A stretch of 15,697 nucleotides of DNA from Chloroflexota bacterium (lineage in GTDB: Bacteria; Chloroflexota; Limnocylindria; Limnocylindrales; CSP1-4): the NCBI GenBank assembly GCA_005880805.1, contig VBFZ01000132.1, positions 18,683-34,379 on the forward strand, in the 5' to 3' direction. Under the pieces are notes generated by a model. The model worked only from the letters and a program-made list of their open reading frames with translations, did not search any database and had not been told where the DNA came from. Positions 12,315-15,697 of this stretch are shown piece after piece. How positions within the stretch are numbered: position 1 is the first letter of the stretch; the number at the start of each line of letters is the position of its first letter. Both the position numbers and the translations under genes were made by a program.

Positions 12315-13588
12315 GACCCGACGAGGTGACGGTTCTGCCGCGCAAGGCGAGCCAGCAACCGGCGACGGCGCCGCGACACTTCCCGCTCCAGGAGTGGCAA
12401 CGGGCGGCCGAGCTGCCGCGCACGCTCCGCGAGCGAACCCGCCTGGTCGGTCGCGCGCAGGGCACCCGCCGGGTCCCGTTGCCGCCACTCGAGGCCTTTG
12501 GCGAGCTCGATCAGGGCGAGGGGGACGAGCGGGCCACCCTCGTGGGCAAGGTCGCGCCAGGAGGCGATCGCCTCGTCGAATTGGCCCAGCCGACGCAGGG
12601 TCCACGCACGCTCGGCCAGCAGGCGCTGACGTTCCAGTCGTGAGGTTCGGTCCTCGCGTGCCGACGGCCACGCTGGACTTTGCTCGTCGCCTGCCAGTGC
12701 TGCGTCGAGGCACGCCAGTGCCTCGGAGTGCCGGCGCTCGCGCGCGTAGCCGCGTGCCAGGCCTGCCAGATCGCCACGTTCGGCGGCGGCGCGTCCGACC
12801 GGATCGCCCAGTCGGGCGCTGTAGGCGAGCAGCCTGGCGAGGGAGCGAACGTCCTCAACGTTGTGTCGGGCGACGGCTCGAAGCGGTTCGACGGGCCCGC
12901 CCCGGAGCATGTCGATGTAGATCGCCGGTATCTGCCAGCTCTCGACATCGCCGTGGCGGTAGCCTCCGAGCAGCGCGACCTCCACGGTCCTCAGCCGGGC
13001 ATCGGGCAGCCGATGCCGAAACACCCGGCGAATGAATGGGAGGAGATCGAGGTGCCCGGCCGAAATGGGCGGCGGACGCCGATCGAGGCGATACCGGGTG
13101 ACGAGCAGCGGCCAGTCGAACGCGCGGCCGTTGTACGTGACGAGCCAGGCGCCGGACGGAATCAGGTCTCTGAGCGCGGTCAGGAAGGCGGGTTCGTCGG
13201 CGTGATCCGGCAGCACGAGCTGGACCCGCCGGAAGCTCGGGCCCTCCCACCAGCCAAGCCCGACCAGGAAGACGACCGTTCCGGTCGCCGTTCCGAGGCC
13301 CGTCGTTTCCGTGTCGAGGCACAGCAGCGGGACGTCCTCGCCGGGATGGCCGGGGAGTCTGGCGAGGCACGTTCGATCGAGAGGCAGGTGCTCGACGGCG
13401 GCCTCGATCCTGATGAACGTTCCTGTCTGGCCATGAATCATCTCCCCGCCGAGCGCCGCGGCGATCCGTTCGGCGAGGCCTCCTGGTCTCGGTGGGGACA
13501 GTCGACCCCAGCCTGCCTCGCCACGCCTGGCTCGAAAGTTGGCGAGGCGACGCTCGAGGGGCACCGAGGTAGCGACCGTCGGGCTCAT
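12302..13588 (-). CDS. mrfB: MrfB/YprB-like DEDD exonuclease with helical-repeat tail
   Basis: 428 residues from ATG 13588, overlapping the mrfA stop as ATGA. Residues about 86-255 form an RNase H-like 3'-5' exonuclease domain: D92 and E94 (CLDTETTGLG), D158 (VTYNGRAFDWPLL) and D246 with H242 (ARHNVEDVRSL) supply the DEDD metal ligands. Residues about 268-400 are Arg/Ala/Leu-rich helices with TPR-like character (GLARGYARERRHSEALACLD, then RRLGQFDEAIASWRDLA). This architecture and the position after an MrfA-type helicase match B. subtilis YprB (MrfB), the nuclease of the MrfAB pathway that removes mitomycin-type DNA lesions without UvrABC. All catalytic residues appear intact although the helicase partner is frame-broken. 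Confidence 0.87.
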   Translation of the reverse strand: MSPTVATSVPLERRLANFRARRGEAGWGRLSPPRPGGLAERIAAALGGEMIHGQTGTFIRIEAAVEHLPLDRTCLARLPGHPGEDVPLLCLDTETTGLGTATGTVVFLVGLGWWEGPSFRRVQLVLPDHADEPAFLTALRDLIPSGAWLVTYNGRAFDWPLLVTRYRLDRRPPPISAGHLDLLPFIRRVFRHRLPDARLRTVEVALLGGYRHGDVESWQIPAIYIDMLRGGPVEPLRAVARHNVEDVRSLARLLAYSARLGDPVGRAAAERGDLAGLARGYARERRHSEALACLDAALAGDEQSPAWPSAREDRTSRLERQRLLAERAWTLRRLGQFDEAIASWRDLAHEGGPLVPLALIELAKGLEWRQRDPAGALRATDQAGSLAERARQLGRPLPLLEREVSRRRRRLLARLARQNRHLVGSQAG

Positions 13589-14268
13589 CCCGCCGTGAGG
13601 ACCTCAGGCGCGCCGAGCTCCCCGAGCAATCGGGCGGCCAGCCCCTTCGCGTCGAGATCGGGTTCGAGACGCGGTCCCGTGCATGCCGGGCAGCCGGCAT
13701 CGCACGGGCAGCCCCCGATGAGCGCACTCGCCCCGGCGATCAGGTCGTCGTGCCTGGCGAAGAGCCGCTCCGAGAGACCGACCCCGCCTGGCACGGTCTC
13801 GTAGAGGTAGATGGTGGGTGCTTCCTCGTGGGGCGATCGGACCTGCGTCACCAGCCCGAGGTCGTGCGGGTCGACCATCAGGAGGACGCTCGCGACGGTC
13901 TGGATCGCCCGACCCGCGCCGAGCAGGGCGACGTCCAGCTCGGTCCGGCGCCAACCGGTCAGCCCCTCCCCGGCGAGCCAGTAGGCCGTGGTCTGGAGCT
14001 CGATTTCGGGGAGGTGGATTCGTCCCCAGCCCAGGTTCTCGTTGGTGAGGAACTTGAGCTTCTTGTAGATGCTCGCCAGGCTGGCAACCATCACCTCGCC
14101 GTGCAGCCTGGCGCCTCCGGCCACGGCGTCACGGCCGAAGACGTCGAGGGGCTTCAACGTCACGGCGCGATCCGCCTGCGTGTAGTGGTCGACGTCGACG
14201 CGCCGCACATAGGCCTTGCGTTCGTCCCAGTCGAGACGATCGACATGGAACTGCGCGGACTCGTGCAC
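13585..14268 (-). CDS. mrfA: MrfA/YprA-like helicase, C-terminal DUF1998-type fragment
   Basis: 227-residue frame carrying the C-terminal half of an MrfA-type helicase, separated by a frame change from the helicase core. It begins exactly where family members have the HExxQYHVxRLDxxxxKAYVRxVDVDYYT block (here HESAQFHVDRLDWDERKAY) and ends with the zinc-binding DUF1998-type domain, cysteines C187, C189, C193 and C196 (GGCPCDAGCPACTG). In an intact protein this follows the helicase core in one chain. GTG 14268 is only the first available start and has no convincing ribosome site, so separate translation is unlikely. It runs into mrfB by ATGA overlap. Confidence 0.75.
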   Translation of the reverse strand: MHESAQFHVDRLDWDERKAYVRRVDVDHYTQADRAVTLKPLDVFGRDAVAGGARLHGEVMVASLASIYKKLKFLTNENLGWGRIHLPEIELQTTAYWLAGEGLTGWRRTELDVALLGAGRAIQTVASVLLMVDPHDLGLVTQVRSPHEEAPTIYLYETVPGGVGLSERLFARHDDLIAGASALIGGCPCDAGCPACTGPRLEPDLDAKGLAARLLGELGAPEVLTAG

Positions 14269-15697
14269 GTCGTGTCGATGATCACGACGTTCTCCTGGGC
14301 CGCGGTGCGCAGCGAGATGGCGGAGGCCGGGAAGTTCTCGGACGACCAGTACCAGCGACCGTCCGCCGCCTGGCGCACGTGCCCCTCCTCGGCCAGAAAG
14401 GCGAGCAGCTCGTCGGCGGTCCCAGACCCGAACGTTTCGCCCGGGCGGAATGGCAGTTCGAAGGTGGCCGCCTTGAGGTGGCCGAGCAGCACGTGGAGGT
14501 TGTCCGGGTCGAGGCGTGCCTCTTCGGGTGAGCCGGAGAGCAGGAACTCCGGGTGGTGGATCACGTACTGGTCGACGGGCGCGGCGGTGGCAACCAGAAC
14601 GGCCACGCTGGTCTCCTGCCGCCGCCCCGCACGGCCGAACTGCTGCCAGGTCGCCGCGACCGACCCTGGATAACCGGCCAGGACGGACACGTCGAGCTGG
14701 CCGATGTCGACGCCGAGCTCCAGCGCGTTTGTCGCGACCACCCCGAGGACCTCACCATCCCGAAGCCCACGCTCGATTGCGCGCCGCTCGGTCGGGAGGT
14801 AGCCAGCGCGATACCCGCGAACCCGGGAGCGGGGGCCGAAGCCCTCGCGCAGAGCCTCCCGGAGCCCGGTAAGCAGGAGCTCGACCGCGGTACGGGAGCG
14901 ACCGAAAACGATCGTCTGGCGTCCCGCGCGCAGGAACGGCAGGGCCCAGCGCTGGGAGAGGGTCAAGGCCGACGCGCGAACGCCAGTTGAAGCCTCGAGC
15001 AAGGGCGGGTCGACAAGCAGGACGTGGCGGTCCCCGGACGGAGCACCGTTCTCGTCGACCAGCCGGGCGGGCCGACCCGTCAGCGTCCGAGCCAGCTCCG
15101 CCGGGTTGGCGATCGTCGCCGAGCAGCACACGATGACCGGGCGACTCCCGTAGTGGTCGCACAGCCGGAGGAGCCGCCGAAGGACGTTGGCGACGTGGCT
15201 GCCGAAGACGCCCCGATAGGTATGGAGCTCGTCGACGACGATGATTCGCAGCTGCTCGAAGAGCTGGAACCACTTCGTGTGGTGCGGCAGGATCGCTGCG
15301 TGGAGCATGTCCGGGTTGGTCGCGACGACCTGCCCGGCCGTTCTGATCGCTGAGCGGATCGGGGCCGGAGTGTCGCCATCGTAGGTGGCCGTTGGGATTG
15401 CCAGGCCCGACGCCGCCGAGAGCGCGGAGAACTCCGCGACCTGGTCGTGACCGAGCGCCTTGGTCGGGAAGAGGCACAGCGCACGCGCCGACGGGTCATC
15501 GGCGACGGCTTGCAGGATCGGGAGGCTGTAGCACAGGCTCTTGCCCGACGCAGTCGGCGTAACGACGACCACGTCCTCGCCGGCACGAATCGCCTCCACG
15601 GCCAACGCCTGGTGGCGATACAGCTGCTCGATGCCGCGACTGGCGAGACCCGTACGTATGCGCTCATCGAGCCAGGGCGGCAGCTCGGAGTAGCGGC
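14160..15697 (-). CDS. mrfA: MrfA/YprA-like DExH helicase, core fragment (N-terminus outside window, 3' end out of frame)
   Basis: The frame is open to the right edge, so the true N-terminus lies beyond 15697; the first visible residues (RYSELPPWLDERI) precede a Q-motif-like LYRHQALAVEAI. Superfamily 2 motifs: Walker A TPTASGKS (15537-15560), Walker B DELH (15222-15233), motif III SAT (about 15106-15129), then the second RecA domain with FGRSRTAVELL, GYRAGYLPTERR, ATNALELGVDIG and QFGRAGRR. A winged-helix part follows (about 14290-14450, FLAEEGHVRQAADGRWYW). After VVIIDTT the frame leaves homology: the last 35 or so residues to TGA 14160 are the out-of-frame reading of DNA that continues as the C-terminal domain in another frame. 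B. subtilis MrfA is a DNA helicase working with MrfB. Confidence 0.8.
   Translation of the reverse strand, partial: RYSELPPWLDERIRTGLASRGIEQLYRHQALAVEAIRAGEDVVVVTPTASGKSLCYSLPILQAVADDPSARALCLFPTKALGHDQVAEFSALSAASGLAIPTATYDGDTPAPIRSAIRTAGQVVATNPDMLHAAILPHHTKWFQLFEQLRIIVVDELHTYRGVFGSHVANVLRRLLRLCDHYGSRPVIVCCSATIANPAELARTLTGRPARLVDENGAPSGDRHVLLVDPPLLEASTGVRASALTLSQRWALPFLRAGRQTIVFGRSRTAVELLLTGLREALREGFGPRSRVRGYRAGYLPTERRAIERGLRDGEVLGVVATNALELGVDIGQLDVSVLAGYPGSVAATWQQFGRAGRRQETSVAVLVATAAPVDQYVIHHPEFLLSGSPEEARLDPDNLHVLLGHLKAATFELPFRPGETFGSGTADELLAFLAEEGHVRQAADGRWYWSSENFPASAISLRTAAQENVVIIDTTCTSPRSSMSIVSTGTNARPMCGASTSTTTRRRIAP
14260..14280 (-). other. Frame break / deletion junction inside mrfA
   Basis: On the minus strand the core frame reads IIDTT with its last threonine codon at 14270-14268, and the C-terminal frame takes over with GTG at 14268-14266 and HESAQ next. 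The shift requires a missing length of 1 modulo 3. From memory of the family about 25 residues (of the RVIGEVDR...LHEGAIYL type) normally lie between these points, so the event looks like a deletion of some 70-80 nt, not a single-base slip. Confidence 0.6.

Noticed and set aside
11052..12713. 553-codon minus-strand open frame over the PfkB gene
   Set aside because: No motif, low-complexity composition, overlaps three better supported genes.
12680..13804. 374-codon plus-strand open frame antisense to mrfB
   Set aside because: Antisense shadow of the DEDD nuclease, whose catalytic residues are in the minus-strand frame.
14268..14268. Programmed ribosomal frameshift in mrfA
   Set aside because: No slippery heptamer or stimulatory structure is obvious, and protein sequence appears to be missing at the join, which frameshifting would not explain.
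13750..14673. 307-codon plus-strand open frame antisense to mrfA
   Set aside because: Antisense shadow; it also spans the frame break, which is a feature of the minus-strand gene only.

Overview
The window is gene-dense, very GC-rich bacterial chromosome with many GTG starts and genes packed with 1-4 nt stop/start overlaps. Gene content (a Zincin_2/DUF2342 metalloprotease, an OBG/YchF-type GTPase with a variant P-loop, a CpaE-like ATPase, a MrfA/MrfB-like helicase-nuclease pair) and sparse -10-only or leaderless-looking promoters suggest an uncultured Chloroflexota lineage (Limnocylindria-like) or, less likely, an actinobacterium. This is inference from gene style, not a phylogeny. I see no transposase, integrase, CRISPR array, tRNA or rRNA; the region reads as ordinary core/housekeeping chromosome.

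Layout. (1) 1-1482: 3' end of a HAD-type phosphatase closed by a perfect hairpin, a stand-alone response-regulator receiver protein and a small multi-pass membrane protein. (2) 1483-5274: two promoter-plus-leader units. The first expresses an M20-family amidohydrolase. The second expresses a ureohydrolase of the agmatinase/arginase family, coupled to a 109-residue unknown protein and a class I SAM methyltransferase. Both units have a strong GC hairpin just before a -10 element and a roughly 100 nt leader ending in a good Shine-Dalgarno, so leader-based control is possible. (3) 5284-10775: a compact co-directional array starting at an extended -10 promoter embedded in the previous gene's stop codon: CpaE-like receiver/MinD ATPase, glutamate racemase (murI), Zincin_2 metalloprotease, D-2-hydroxyacid dehydrogenase, ychF. 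(4) 10868-12314: a strongly acidic 121-residue protein on the minus strand, divergent from a PfkB-family sugar kinase. (5) 12302-15697, minus strand: mrfA (helicase, truncated by the window edge) followed by mrfB (DEDD exonuclease with a helical-repeat tail), coupled by an ATGA overlap and meeting the kinase tail-to-tail with a 13 nt overlap.

The most notable anomaly is that mrfA is broken. The helicase core and the C-terminal DUF1998-type zinc domain lie in different frames, and the segment that normally links them appears missing, so this copy is either a recent pseudogene or an assembly error. The most interesting regulatory signals are the two structured leaders in region 2. I do not find a clearly new multi-gene system; the best candidate for something undescribed is the ureohydrolase-unknown-methyltransferase unit with its structured leader.
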